NCBI GenBank assembly: GCA_046733295.1
Contig: JBKPOY010000010.1
Span: forward strand, 1-29,117
From: 13-2-20CM-68-14 sp046733295
Lineage (GTDB): Bacteria > Actinomycetota > Thermoleophilia > Gaiellales > Gaiellaceae
Reading direction: 5' to 3'
DNA length: 29,117 nt
Program-made: the position numbers and the translations under genes
Part shown: positions 13,780 through 21,228 of the stretch, in pieces
Layout of the letters: every line of letters begins with the position of its first letter
Numbering within the stretch: position 1 is the first letter of the stretch
The notes under the pieces: model-generated
Database searches by the model: none
What the model saw: the letters and a program-made list of their open reading frames with translations, nothing else
What the model was told of the DNA's origin: nothing

Positions 13780-14705
13780 CCGTCGAGCAGCCGTTTGAGC
13801 ATCTGCGCGTTCGTCGGCGCCTGCGCCACGAACTCCGGGGCGGCCGCCTGCAGAGGCGGCGAAGGCACGGCCGAACGGCCGTTGTTGTTGAACATCGCGT
13901 AGACCGTCTGCGCCTCACCGGCGAGCTCTCTCAGCCGCGGCACCCACTCCCGTAGCTCCTCCTCGGAGTAGAGGTAGTCGAAGCGCTCGGCCGCGCTGCC
14001 GGTGCGCTTGTTCCAGGTCGACGCGTTACGGCCGTGGAAGCGCACGTACGCGGTGGGTGACGTGGCCGCGACGATCGTCGGCAAGACGTTCTTGCCGCCC
14101 GTCTCGGGGGCGTCCACGATCACGTACGTCATCCCGTGCTCCTCGAGGAAGCGCAGCGTCTCGGCTCGGTTCCCCTCGTCGAGCCAACTCGCGTGGCGGA
14201 ACTCAACGAGCATCTCGTCGCCGTCAAGCTGCTCCCTCGCCCACTCGAGATAGTCGAACGAGCGCGGCTTGAAGACGACGTACGGCGGGAACTGCATCAG
14301 GATCCCGCCGAGCTTGCCAGTCGAGCGCAACGGCTCGAGCGCATCGTTGAACCGCCGGAAGACCTCGGCGCGGTATTCACGCGGCGGCCGGTCGACGCGG
14401 CCGCGGGCGTCGGTCGCGACGTCGCGCAGGTCGTTCGGAAGCTGATCGAGCTTGACCGGGTGGCGGGTCATGACCCCGAACGCCTTCACGTGCATCGTGA
14501 AGCCGTCGGGCGTTCGAGCCGCCCAGTTCTCGACCATCGAGGGATCGGGCAGGCGGTAGTAGGTCGAGTTCGCCTCGACGACGTCGAAGCGATCCGCGTA
14601 GTAGCGGAGGCGTTCCTCCCCCGAGGAGACGCCCTTCGGGTACCAGACCTTCGTCAACGTCTCGTCCGCCCAGGAGCAGACGCCGACCCGGATCTGTGCT
14701 GCCAC
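13776..14705 (-). CDS. DUF72 family protein (YecE-like TIM barrel)
   Basis: The 309-residue protein has the DUF72 signatures: IRVGVCSWADETLTKVWYP at the start, FDVVEANSTYYRLP, FTMHVKAFGVMT, GGILMQFPP, LVEFRHASWL, AYVRFHGRN and TVYAMFNNN. It is a TIM-barrel family of unknown enzymatic role found widely in bacteria. The GTG at 14705 is chosen because homology begins with the next residues and because the DUF1206 gene ends only 2 nt earlier; a longer frame reads through that gene. Cytoplasmic. Its stop overlaps that of the convergent gene. Co-transcription with a membrane DUF1206 protein is the only hint of role. Confidence 0.88.
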   Translation of the reverse strand: MAAQIRVGVCSWADETLTKVWYPKGVSSGEERLRYYADRFDVVEANSTYYRLPDPSMVENWAARTPDGFTMHVKAFGVMTRHPVKLDQLPNDLRDVATDARGRVDRPPREYRAEVFRRFNDALEPLRSTGKLGGILMQFPPYVVFKPRSFDYLEWAREQLDGDEMLVEFRHASWLDEGNRAETLRFLEEHGMTYVIVDAPETGGKNVLPTIVAATSPTAYVRFHGRNASTWNKRTGSAAERFDYLYSEEELREWVPRLRELAGEAQTVYAMFNNNGRSAVPSPPLQAAAPEFVAQAPTNAQMLKRLLDG

Positions 14706-14707
14706 GG

Positions 14708-15532
14708 TCAGATTCGGCGGTACTTCGCCTCCATGAAGCAGAAGATCGCATAGGCGATCAGCCCGGCGGCGGTCAGGCCGAGTAGCCAGTCGCCGTAGGT
14801 CTCCTGCGCGAGCTTCTGGAGCGCGCCGTCGAAGCCGACCGCTTCGCTCGGGTCGTAGTCGACCGCGGCCTTGATGAAGAACGCGCCGATCAGGGTGAAG
14901 ACGACTCCGCGCGCGACGAGACCGACTACGCCGATTCGCTCGCCCCAACGAGGGACTTCGCCGGCCGTCGTCTTCCACCGGTCGCTGAACTTAGTCGTCA
15001 CCCCCCGGTAGGCGTTGTAGAGGCCGGCGGCGATGATGCAGGCCCCGGCGGCGCCCACGATCCACGTACCGCCCGGCCAGCCGAGCACGTGCGCCGTCGC
15101 CTTGTGCGCCTTCTCGTTCTGCGACTCCTGATGGGAGCCGAGCGCGATCTTGAAGGCGCTGTACGTGAGTGCGGCGTAGATCGCAGCGCGACCGAGGGAG
15201 GCGGCGCGCTTGGCGAGCTGCTTCGCCTCGTCGTCTTCCGGATCGGGCCAGATCGTGTCGGCGATGCGCCAGAGAACGTAGGCCGCGAACCCGAGCCCGA
15301 GCAGGATGAGCACGACCTTCCCCCACGTCTCGTCGGCGATCGTCGCGAGTGCGCCCGAGCGGCTCGTCGCCGTGCCGCCCGCGCCGAAAGCGAGCTTCAG
15401 AGCGAGGAACCCGACGAGGCCGTACGACACACCCTTCGCGACAAGGCCGACGCGGCCGAGGACTCGAATCCAGCCGGCGCGACCGTGCTTGGTCGCCTGG
15501 CCGAGGAGCTCCGATGCCTCCGTCGTCGTCAC
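14708..15532 (-). CDS. DUF1206 integral membrane protein
   Basis: The 274-residue protein shows six hydrophobic segments arranged as three two-helix repeats. Each repeat begins with a related phrase: GRVGLVAKGVSYGLVGFLAL, SLGRAAIYAALTYSAF and RIGVVGLVARGVVFTLIG. This is the DUF1206 architecture. The function is unknown; members are frequent in actinobacteria and often described as stress associated. GTG start at 15532 with no Shine-Dalgarno sequence; TAGATC lies 6 nt upstream, an imperfect leaderless -10. The promoter region is shared with the divergent PfkB gene. The DUF72 gene follows after 2 nt. Confidence 0.87.
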   Translation of the reverse strand: MTTTEASELLGQATKHGRAGWIRVLGRVGLVAKGVSYGLVGFLALKLAFGAGGTATSRSGALATIADETWGKVVLILLGLGFAAYVLWRIADTIWPDPEDDEAKQLAKRAASLGRAAIYAALTYSAFKIALGSHQESQNEKAHKATAHVLGWPGGTWIVGAAGACIIAAGLYNAYRGVTTKFSDRWKTTAGEVPRWGERIGVVGLVARGVVFTLIGAFFIKAAVDYDPSEAVGFDGALQKLAQETYGDWLLGLTAAGLIAYAIFCFMEAKYRRI

Positions 15533-15563
15533 GAGGCCGATCTACCCGGCCGCTCGACGCTCG

Positions 15564-15569
15564 TAAACT
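15564..15569 (+). promoter_or_regulatory. -10 element of a leaderless pfkB-family promoter
   Basis: TAAACT precedes the ATG at 15577 by exactly 7 nt, in the 44-nt divergent gap with the DUF1206 gene. No ribosome binding site is present upstream of the ATG. Confidence 0.6.
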
Positions 15570-15576
15570 CGCCGCG

Positions 15577-16452
15577 ATGCGTGTCGCCGTCGTCGGGCAC
15601 GTCGAGTGGGCCGAGTTCGCGCGTGTCGAACGGATGCCGGCGGCGGGCGAGATCGTCCACGCGCTCGAGACGTGGGAGGAGCCGGCCGGCGGGGGAGCGG
15701 TCGCCGCGGTTCAGCTGGCCCGCCTCGCGGGCGACTGCCTTTTCCTCACCGCGCTGGGCGACGACGAGCTCGGTCGGCGCGCGGCGGCGGGGCTCGAACG
15801 CCTCGGGGTGCGCGTCTCCACGGCGTGGCGCGACGAGCCGCAACGGCGCGCGTTCGTCCACCTGGACGCAGGCGCCGAGCGGACGATCACCGTGATCGGC
15901 GAGCGGCTCGGGCCGAGCGGCGACGATCCGCTGCCCTGGACCGAGCTCCGCGGTTGCGACGCCGTCTACTTCACGGCCGGGGACGCCCCGGCCCTCCAGG
16001 CGGCGCGGGATGCGCGGCAGCTGGTGGCGACGACGCGCGCGAGGGAGACCCTCGCCGTCGCCGGCGTCCAGCTCGACGTGCTCGTCGCCAGCGCCAAGGA
16101 CGAGGGCGAGCAATATGAGCGCGGGGAGATCGAGCCGGCGCCGCGGTTCGTCGCGCGAACGGAGGGCGCCGAGGGCGGAGTGCTGGAGGCCGCCGACGGT
16201 ACGACCGCGAGGTGGGCGCCGGCCCCGATGCCGGGGCCCGCCGTCGATGCCTACGGCGCGGGCGACTGCTTCGCCGCCGGCGTCACGTTCGGACTGGGGA
16301 GCGGGATGGAGATCGCCGGTGCGCTAGAGCTCGGCTCGCGTTGCGGCGCGGCCTGCATGGCTGCGCGCGGCCCATATGGCTCGCTGCCTGAAACCTCCGG
16401 GGAGGGGAGTGTTTCGCGCTTTTCCCGGTCGTCTAGAATTCCGCGAGCGTAA
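15577..16452 (+). CDS. PfkB-family carbohydrate kinase
   Basis: The 291-residue ribokinase-like enzyme has an N-terminal MRVAVVGHVEWAEF, the substrate-side glycines GGGAVAAVQLARLAG (PfkB signature 1 region) and VDAYGAGDCFAAGVTFGL near the C-terminus. The latter carries the GAGD anion hole and the catalytic Asp. It phosphorylates a sugar or nucleoside; the substrate cannot be deduced. The centre is shorter than in ribokinases, suggesting a compact lid. The final ~20 residues (GEGSVSRFSRSSRIPRA) look like a non-conserved tail. A promoter for the next gene may lie within this tail. The ATG start is supported by the leaderless -10. Confidence 0.88.
   Translation: MRVAVVGHVEWAEFARVERMPAAGEIVHALETWEEPAGGGAVAAVQLARLAGDCLFLTALGDDELGRRAAAGLERLGVRVSTAWRDEPQRRAFVHLDAGAERTITVIGERLGPSGDDPLPWTELRGCDAVYFTAGDAPALQAARDARQLVATTRARETLAVAGVQLDVLVASAKDEGEQYERGEIEPAPRFVARTEGAEGGVLEAADGTTARWAPAPMPGPAVDAYGAGDCFAAGVTFGLGSGMEIAGALELGSRCGAACMAARGPYGSLPETSGEGSVSRFSRSSRIPRA
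16412..16439 (+). promoter_or_regulatory. Possible promoter for the haloperoxidase-like gene
   Basis: TTTCGC (16412-16417) and TAGAAT (16434-16439) are separated by 16 bp inside the last codons of the kinase gene. They would give a 5' leader of about 40 nt ending in a GAAGAG ribosome site before the ATG at 16485. The match is moderate. Confidence 0.3.
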
Positions 16453-16484
16453 GCCGCAGTCGCCTGGGGGTCGCCGAAGAGCTG

Positions 16485-17591
16485 ATGAGACGCACGCTGC
16501 TCGTGCTAGCCGTCGTCGGCATGCTGCTCGGCACGGCCTCGCCGCGACGAGCCCACGCGGCCGAGGGCTCCACCGTCACGCCCTGGATCGAGCTCGAGCT
16601 GGACGCGATCGCCGGACACCGCGTCAACCCGCCACGGGCCTCACGCGAGCTTGCCTACGTCAGCCGCGCGATGTATCTGGGCGCCCTGGCAGGCGGCGAT
16701 CGCGACGATGCCGCCGCCGGGGCGGCGTCGATCGTCCTTCTCTACCTTCACCCCGACGAGGCTGCTCGCATCGATGCGCTCGCCGAGGAGCTCGCCGACA
16801 CCCGCAGCCCGGCGTTCCAGATCGGGAGCCTCGTCGGGCACCTGCTCGTCATCCGGGGCGAGAACGACGGAGCCGACGCGGTTTGGACCGCAACGCCTCC
16901 TCCGGGACCAGGCTTCTGGGTTCCGACACCTTTGACGTTCGTCTATCCGCCGCTCGAGCCGCTCGCCGGAACCTGGCGGACCTGGAACCTCGCCACGGGC
17001 GACGAGCTTCGTCCCGGCCCGCCGCCGGCGTACGGCAGCCTGCCGTTCCTCGCGGAGTTGAACGAGGTCTACGCGACCTCCCTGGCACTGACCGACGAGC
17101 AGAGACGGATCGCCGACTACTGGGCGGACGGAGCGGGCACTGTGACGCCTCCGGGCCATTGGAACGCGATCGCCGCCGACCTCGTCCGCGGCGCCGGCTG
17201 GTCGACGCTCCGCGCCGCCTGGCTGTTCGCCGCGCTCAACACGGCCCAGGCCGACGCGTTCATCGCGTGTTGGGATGCGAAGTACGCGTACTGGTCTCTT
17301 CGCCCGGTGACCGCGATTCGCAGGCTCATCGACCCCGGCTGGCTCTCCTACATCGTGACGCCGCCGTTTCCCTCCTACGTCTCGGGACACTCGACCACCT
17401 CCGGCGCGGCGTCGACGGTGCTTGCCGCGTTCTTCCCCGGACGGGCGGACGAGCTCTCGGCGATGGCCGAGGAGGCGGCGCTGTCGCGGTTGTACGGCGG
17501 CATTCACTTCCGCAGCGACAACGATGTCGGGCTCGCTCTTGGCCGTCGGGTCGGCCGCGAGGCTGTTCGCGCCTACGGGCTCGAGCGCTAG
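16485..17591 (+). CDS. Secreted vanadium-dependent haloperoxidase/PAP2 phosphatase-like enzyme
   Basis: The 368-residue protein has a signal peptide (MRRTLLVLAVVGMLLG, cut near AHA-AE at 26). The full vanadate/phosphate pocket of the haloperoxidase-acid phosphatase superfamily is present. K266-x6-R273-P274 opens the site, VSGH at 299-302 follows (usual PSGH with Pro replaced by Val), and S334-R335-x5-H341-x3-D345 closes it. It acts outside the cell, either oxidising halides with H2O2 or removing phosphate; sequence alone cannot separate these. The GAAGAG site precedes the ATG. It follows the PfkB gene by 32 nt, and its stop overlaps the GNAT stop in a CTAG. Confidence 0.87.
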   Translation: MRRTLLVLAVVGMLLGTASPRRAHAAEGSTVTPWIELELDAIAGHRVNPPRASRELAYVSRAMYLGALAGGDRDDAAAGAASIVLLYLHPDEAARIDALAEELADTRSPAFQIGSLVGHLLVIRGENDGADAVWTATPPPGPGFWVPTPLTFVYPPLEPLAGTWRTWNLATGDELRPGPPPAYGSLPFLAELNEVYATSLALTDEQRRIADYWADGAGTVTPPGHWNAIAADLVRGAGWSTLRAAWLFAALNTAQADAFIACWDAKYAYWSLRPVTAIRRLIDPGWLSYIVTPPFPSYVSGHSTTSGAASTVLAAFFPGRADELSAMAEEAALSRLYGGIHFRSDNDVGLALGRRVGREAVRAYGLER

Positions 17592-18091
17592 TCGAGTCGC
17601 TTCCGGAAAACGATCGCGCGCCGCTCGTAGCCCATCCGTCGCTCCCAGAACGGAACCGACAACGGGCTGTCGATGAAGGTGTCGCAGAGGGCAACGACCG
17701 CGTTCCGTTCACGCCCCCAATCCTCGGCCGCCTGGACGAGCTTCGTCCCAACGCCCTGTCGCTTGTACGCGTTGGCCGTACCGACGAAGTTGATGAAGAG
17801 ACGAATCTTCGAAAGGTCGCGCTGACCCTGCCAGCGCGACGTCTCGTCTGGACGTTGAAGGCTCGCTTCCAGGTATCCCGCGATCGCGCCGTCGTCCTCG
17901 GCGACGAGTGCCAGCGTGTCAGGCCCCTCGCGCCACTCGCGATCGTTCTCGATGAACTCGACGAAGCCCTCCTCGTCGGGCAGCCGGAAGTGCTCGGGTG
18001 CGAGTTGCGCGTAGTAGGCGCTGTTCTCCCGGCCCAACCGCACGATTTCGGGCGCATCGTCCTCTCGGGCTTGGCGAATCGTGACCGCCAC
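17588..18091 (-). CDS. GNAT family N-acetyltransferase
   Basis: The 167-residue protein begins MAVTIRQAREDDAPEIVRLGREN, a typical GNAT N-terminus. Motif A follows: INFVGTANAYKRQGVGTKLVQAAEDWGRERN, with the acetyl-CoA pyrophosphate loop RQGVGT. It ends FWERRMGYERRAIVFRKRL, the common C-terminal strand. It transfers an acetyl group from acetyl-CoA to an amine on an unknown substrate in the cytosol. The GTG at 18091 has TACACT 6 nt upstream and no Shine-Dalgarno sequence, so it is probably leaderless. Its stop overlaps the stop of the convergent haloperoxidase gene by 3 nt. Confidence 0.9.
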   Translation of the reverse strand: MAVTIRQAREDDAPEIVRLGRENSAYYAQLAPEHFRLPDEEGFVEFIENDREWREGPDTLALVAEDDGAIAGYLEASLQRPDETSRWQGQRDLSKIRLFINFVGTANAYKRQGVGTKLVQAAEDWGRERNAVVALCDTFIDSPLSVPFWERRMGYERRAIVFRKRLD

Positions 18092-18097
18092 GTCCCG

Positions 18098-18103
18098 AGT
18101 GTA
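18098..18103 (-). promoter_or_regulatory. -10 element of a leaderless GNAT promoter
   Basis: TACACT on the minus strand lies exactly 6 nt before the GTG at 18091, in the 31-nt gap after the DksA-like gene. Confidence 0.6.
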
Positions 18104-18122
18104 GGCGCGGGGCTACTTCGGG

Positions 18123-18455
18123 TTACCGGCGCGCTGCTTCTTCGTCAGCGGTGCGCTCAGCGGTCGGAACCGCCTCCAGGCGTTCGTCGGGGATCCGTTT
18201 CCCGCTCTCGACCGAAAGCCCATACGTGCCCGCCGCGAGACGTGCCTCGGCCCGCTCGACGGCGGCGAGCTGTTGGCGCAGGTCGTCGCCGAGGCCTTCG
18301 TCGAGCTCGTCTTGGTACAGCTCGGAAGCGAGATTCCCGGGATCGTCCACGTAGTCGTCCGGCTCACCGCTGTCGACGTGCCCGAGTTCGCCGAGGCTCC
18401 GCTCGATGCGGGCGCGTTCGGCGCTCAGGAGCTCACGTGCGCGGGCCGGATCCAT
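18123..18455 (-). CDS. DksA/TraR-like protein without zinc-finger cysteines
   Basis: The 110-residue protein has the DksA/TraR layout: an N-terminal coiled coil (ARELLSAERARIERSLGEL to RQQLAAVERAEARLAAG), with the acidic loop DDYVDDPGN between the helices, then the zinc-finger region. The phrase GTYGLSVESGKRIPDERL normally reads GTYG-x-C-x2-CG. Here the four zinc cysteines are S81, S84, T102 and E105. The fold probably persists without zinc. DksA proteins enter the RNA polymerase secondary channel and modulate initiation; whether this one does is inference. The ATG is immediately preceded by GGAGG, too close for ribosome use, but TAACGT 6 nt upstream implies a leaderless transcript. Confidence 0.82.
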   Translation of the reverse strand: MDPARARELLSAERARIERSLGELGHVDSGEPDDYVDDPGNLASELYQDELDEGLGDDLRQQLAAVERAEARLAAGTYGLSVESGKRIPDERLEAVPTAERTADEEAARR

Positions 18456-18461
18456 CCTCCA

Positions 18462-18467
18462 ACGTTA
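18462..18467 (-). promoter_or_regulatory. -10 element of a leaderless promoter for the DksA-like gene
   Basis: TAACGT on the minus strand is 6 nt before the ATG at 18455. It explains why the GGAGG next to the ATG has no spacer: transcription would begin at the start codon, so that GGAGG would not be in the mRNA. Confidence 0.55.
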
Positions 18468-18704
18468 CCGCGGCTGGTTCGGAGCAAGCGGGGGCACTGC
18501 GGATTCATCCAGACAGGGTGATGCCGAGCGACCTCCGGCACGCGAAAGTTCCAGCGCCGGGGCGGCATTAGCCGCGGCATACAGCCGGATGATCGTGAGT
18601 CGATGGGCCACCGACGCAGGCGGCCGCCAATCATCGAAGGCGGCACGGTTCTTGCAACCTCGGCTTGCGGATTTCGTACACCCCCGAACCCACCGGAGGC
18701 CGAC

Positions 18705-19898
18705 ATGAGCAGCACCGTCGAGAGCGCAACCGAGATCCGGCCCTTCCACGTCGACGTGCCGGAGGGGGAGCTGGACGACCTCCGCCGGCGCATCACGGCG
18801 ACGCGATGGCCCAGCAAGGAGCTCGTCGCAGATCGGTCTCAGGGCGTCCAGCTGACGACGCTGCAGGAGCTGGCGAGCTACTGGGAGACCGACTACGACT
18901 GGCGCAAGGCCGAAGCGAAGCTCAACGCGCTCCCGCAGTTCACGACCGAGATCGACGGGCTCGAGATTCACTTCCTCCACGTGAGGTCGCCCCACGAGAA
19001 CGCGTTGCCACTGATCATGACGCACGGCTGGCCCGGCTCCGTCATCGAGCTGCTCGAGGCGGTCGACCCGCTCACCGACCCGACCGCGCACGGCGGAACC
19101 GTGGAGGACGCGTTCGACCTCGTGCTCCCGTCACTGCCGGGCTACGGCTTCTCCGGCGAGCCGACGGAGCTCGGCTGGAACGTCGGCCGCGTCGCGCTGG
19201 CGTGGGCGGAGCTGATGCGCCGCCTCGGCTACACCCGCTACGTCGCGCAAGGTGGCGACGTGGGCGCCGCCGTCACCGACGCGATGGGCCGCCAGGCACC
19301 CGAGGGGCTGCTCGGCATCCACATGAACTTGCTCGTGACGATCCTGGCCGGCGGCCCCCTGCCGTCGGAATCCGAGGAGGAACGCGCCGCGCTCGACCAG
19401 GTCAACACCTTCAAGGCGAGCGGCTTTGGCTACTTCCTGGAGCAGGCGACGCGGCCGCAGACGATCGGCTACGCCCTGCTGGATTCACCCGTCGCCCTGG
19501 CGGCCTGGATGCTCGACCACGATACGGACGCCTACTACAAGATCTCCAGCGCCTTCGTCGACGGGCAGCCCTCGGGCAATCTGACGCGGGACCACATCCT
19601 CGACAACATCACGCTGTACTGGTTGACCGGCACCGGTGCCTCGGCAGCGCGGTCGTACTGGGAGGACGGACGAGCTGCCGAGCTTGCGGCCGGCCAGGCT
19701 CCTCCGGAGGTCTCGCTCTCGGTCGGCTACACCACGTTCCCCGGTGAGATCTTCCGGGCCCCGCGCAGCTGGGTCGAGGAGGGGTACCCCAACCTCGCCT
19801 ACTTCAACGAGGCCGACAGGGGCGGCCACTTCGCCGCCTGGGAGGAGCCGGAGCTCTTCTCCGAGGAGGTGCAAGCAGCCTTCAGATCGCTGCGGTAG
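18705..19898 (+). CDS. Epoxide hydrolase (EHN-domain alpha/beta hydrolase)
   Basis: The 397-residue enzyme has an N-terminal epoxide-hydrolase domain (about 10-115, IRPFHVDVPEGELDDLRRRI and FTTEIDGLEIHFLHVRS). The alpha/beta-hydrolase core has oxyanion motif HGWPGS (107-112), nucleophile D185 in AQGGDVGAAV and H375 in DRGGHFAAWEEPELF. It opens epoxides to diols through a covalent ester in the cytoplasm. Length is typical for the microsomal-type bacterial enzyme. The ATG at 18705 follows GGAGG with a 6-nt spacer; an upstream in-frame extension has no homology. The 249-nt gap before it, divergent from the DksA-like gene, holds no recognisable gene. Confidence 0.9.
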   Translation: MSSTVESATEIRPFHVDVPEGELDDLRRRITATRWPSKELVADRSQGVQLTTLQELASYWETDYDWRKAEAKLNALPQFTTEIDGLEIHFLHVRSPHENALPLIMTHGWPGSVIELLEAVDPLTDPTAHGGTVEDAFDLVLPSLPGYGFSGEPTELGWNVGRVALAWAELMRRLGYTRYVAQGGDVGAAVTDAMGRQAPEGLLGIHMNLLVTILAGGPLPSESEEERAALDQVNTFKASGFGYFLEQATRPQTIGYALLDSPVALAAWMLDHDTDAYYKISSAFVDGQPSGNLTRDHILDNITLYWLTGTGASAARSYWEDGRAAELAAGQAPPEVSLSVGYTTFPGEIFRAPRSWVEEGYPNLAYFNEADRGGHFAAWEEPELFSEEVQAAFRSLR

Positions 19899-19929
19899 CC
19901 CATACGAGAGGGGGCGAAAGGAGCGTCCC

Positions 19930-20100
19930 ATGTCCACGACCGTGCCCAATCAAGCCGAAGGCCGGGGCTCGGTTTCCGAAGCGCCGAACCTTTCGGACGG
20001 CTTCAGCGACACCTTCACCAGCCGGTACGCGACCGTCGCCGAGGTGATCCTGCCCGCGGCAGCCGCGATCGCCGAGCCCGTCGCAGCTGGGAGGCGCTAG
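19930..20100 (+). CDS. 56-residue peptide, possible remnant of an alpha/beta hydrolase N-terminus
   Basis: The short protein (MSTTVPNQAEGRGSVSEAP…) has a good ribosome site, AAGGAG 7 nt before the ATG. Its middle, DGFSDTFTSRYATV, resembles the opening of actinobacterial alpha/beta hydrolases, where a phrase like FTSRYV precedes the first strand. The continuation here is Ala-rich and stops at GRR, so the catalytic domain is missing. It may be a decayed duplicate of a hydrolase gene or an independent small protein. It ends 2 nt before the thioredoxin-like gene, so it may now serve as a translated leader for that gene. Confidence 0.5.
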   Translation: MSTTVPNQAEGRGSVSEAPNLSDGFSDTFTSRYATVAEVILPAAAAIAEPVAAGRR

Positions 20101-20102
20101 CC

Positions 20103-21098
20103 ATGAAGGGGAAAGAGCTCATCGTCGAGCCGTCCAGCGAAGGGAGGTTGCCCTCGCTCGAGGGTGCGACCGGCTGGCTCAACTCGGAGCCGCTCTCACC
20201 CGAGAGCCTCCGTGGGAACGTGGTGCTGGTCGACTTCTGGACGTACACCTGCATCAATTGGCTGCGGACACTCTCCTACGTCCGGGCCTGGGCGCAGAAG
20301 TACGAAGACCACGGGTTGGTGGTGATCGGAGTTCACACACCCGAGTTCCCGTTCGAACGCGACATCGACAACGTGCGCGAGGCCGCAAGGCAGATGGGGG
20401 TCGAGTACCCCATCGCGCTCGACAGCAACTACGCCGTCTGGCGCGCCTTCAGCAACCAGTACTGGCCGGCCGTGTACATCGCCGACGCCGAAGGACGAAT
20501 CCGGCACCACCAATTCGGCGAGGGGGGATACGAGGAGTGCGAAGGCGTCGTTCAACGGTTGTTGGGCGAGGCCGGCCGCGAAGGCGTGGGTGACGACTTC
20601 GTCGCCGGCGCCGGCGACGGTTTCGAGGCTCAGGCCGACTGGTCGAACCTGGAGACCCCGGAGACGTACCTCGGCTACGAGCAAGCGCAGAACTTCGCTT
20701 CCCCCGGTGGGCCCGAGCTCGACGAACCTGGTACGTATGCCGTGCCGGATGCGCTGAGGCTCAACGAGTGGGCTCTTTCAGGGGACTGGACGATCGAGCG
20801 GGGGGCGAGTGTGCTGAACCGAGCCGACGGGCGGATCGCGTTCCGCTTCCACGCCCGCGACGTCCATCTCGTCATGGGACCGCGTCCGCGAGGCACGTCC
20901 GTGCCATTCCGCGTGCTCCTCGATGGAGAGCCACCCCGCGACGCTCACGGCCTCGACGTCGACGATGAGGGTCACGGAACGCTGGTCCAGCAGCGCCTCT
21001 ACCAGCTGATTCGCGAGCCCGGATCGATCACCGACCGCACTTTCGAAATCACCTTCGGCGCGTCCGGCGTCGAGGCCTATGCGTTCACGTTCGGCTAA
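20103..21098 (+). CDS. TlpA/DipZ-like thioredoxin-domain protein with a CxxW site
   Basis: The 331-residue protein has a redoxin domain (about 15-160): VVLVDFWTYTCINWLRTL, VVIGVHTPEFPFE and WPAVYIADAEG with the cis-Pro. A C-terminal beta-sandwich of the kind attached to DipZ thioredoxins follows (about 200-331, GTYAVPDALRLNEWALSGDW, RIAFRFHARDVHLVMGP). The active site reads C50-I-N-W53; classical DipZ has CINC, so the resolving cysteine is lost. It is probably a peroxiredoxin-like or monothiol enzyme. No signal peptide or membrane segment is present, unlike full-length DipZ. The ATG comes 2 nt after the small peptide's stop. Confidence 0.83.
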   Translation: MKGKELIVEPSSEGRLPSLEGATGWLNSEPLSPESLRGNVVLVDFWTYTCINWLRTLSYVRAWAQKYEDHGLVVIGVHTPEFPFERDIDNVREAARQMGVEYPIALDSNYAVWRAFSNQYWPAVYIADAEGRIRHHQFGEGGYEECEGVVQRLLGEAGREGVGDDFVAGAGDGFEAQADWSNLETPETYLGYEQAQNFASPGGPELDEPGTYAVPDALRLNEWALSGDWTIERGASVLNRADGRIAFRFHARDVHLVMGPRPRGTSVPFRVLLDGEPPRDAHGLDVDDEGHGTLVQQRLYQLIREPGSITDRTFEITFGASGVEAYAFTFG

Positions 21099-21166
21099 CG
21101 GCTGACGGAGCGGCGCAAAGGTCCAACGAACAGCCGCGCATCGCCGACTGGGCCGCGATCGCAGGC

Positions 21167-21207
21167 GGTGCGGCTGCGGCCCGCCGTCCGGCCGCAGCCG
21201 CCGCACC
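21167..21207. terminator. Strong bidirectional terminator-like hairpin between convergent genes
   Basis: GGTGCGGCTGCGGCC (21167-21181) pairs with GGCCGCAGCCGCCGCACC (21190-21207) with a 3-nt bulge and an 8-nt loop. It lies between the stop of the thioredoxin-like gene (21098) and the stop of the convergent secreted protein (21229). No T-tract is present on either side. Confidence 0.55.
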
Positions 21208-21228
21208 TGCCAAAGGAACGAGCTCCGG

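Noticed and set aside
16376..18571. A 731-residue plus-strand open frame across the haloperoxidase and GNAT genes
   Set aside because: Its translation is Arg/Pro-rich with no domain, and it runs out of frame and antisense over two genes with clear family motifs. It is a high-GC shadow.
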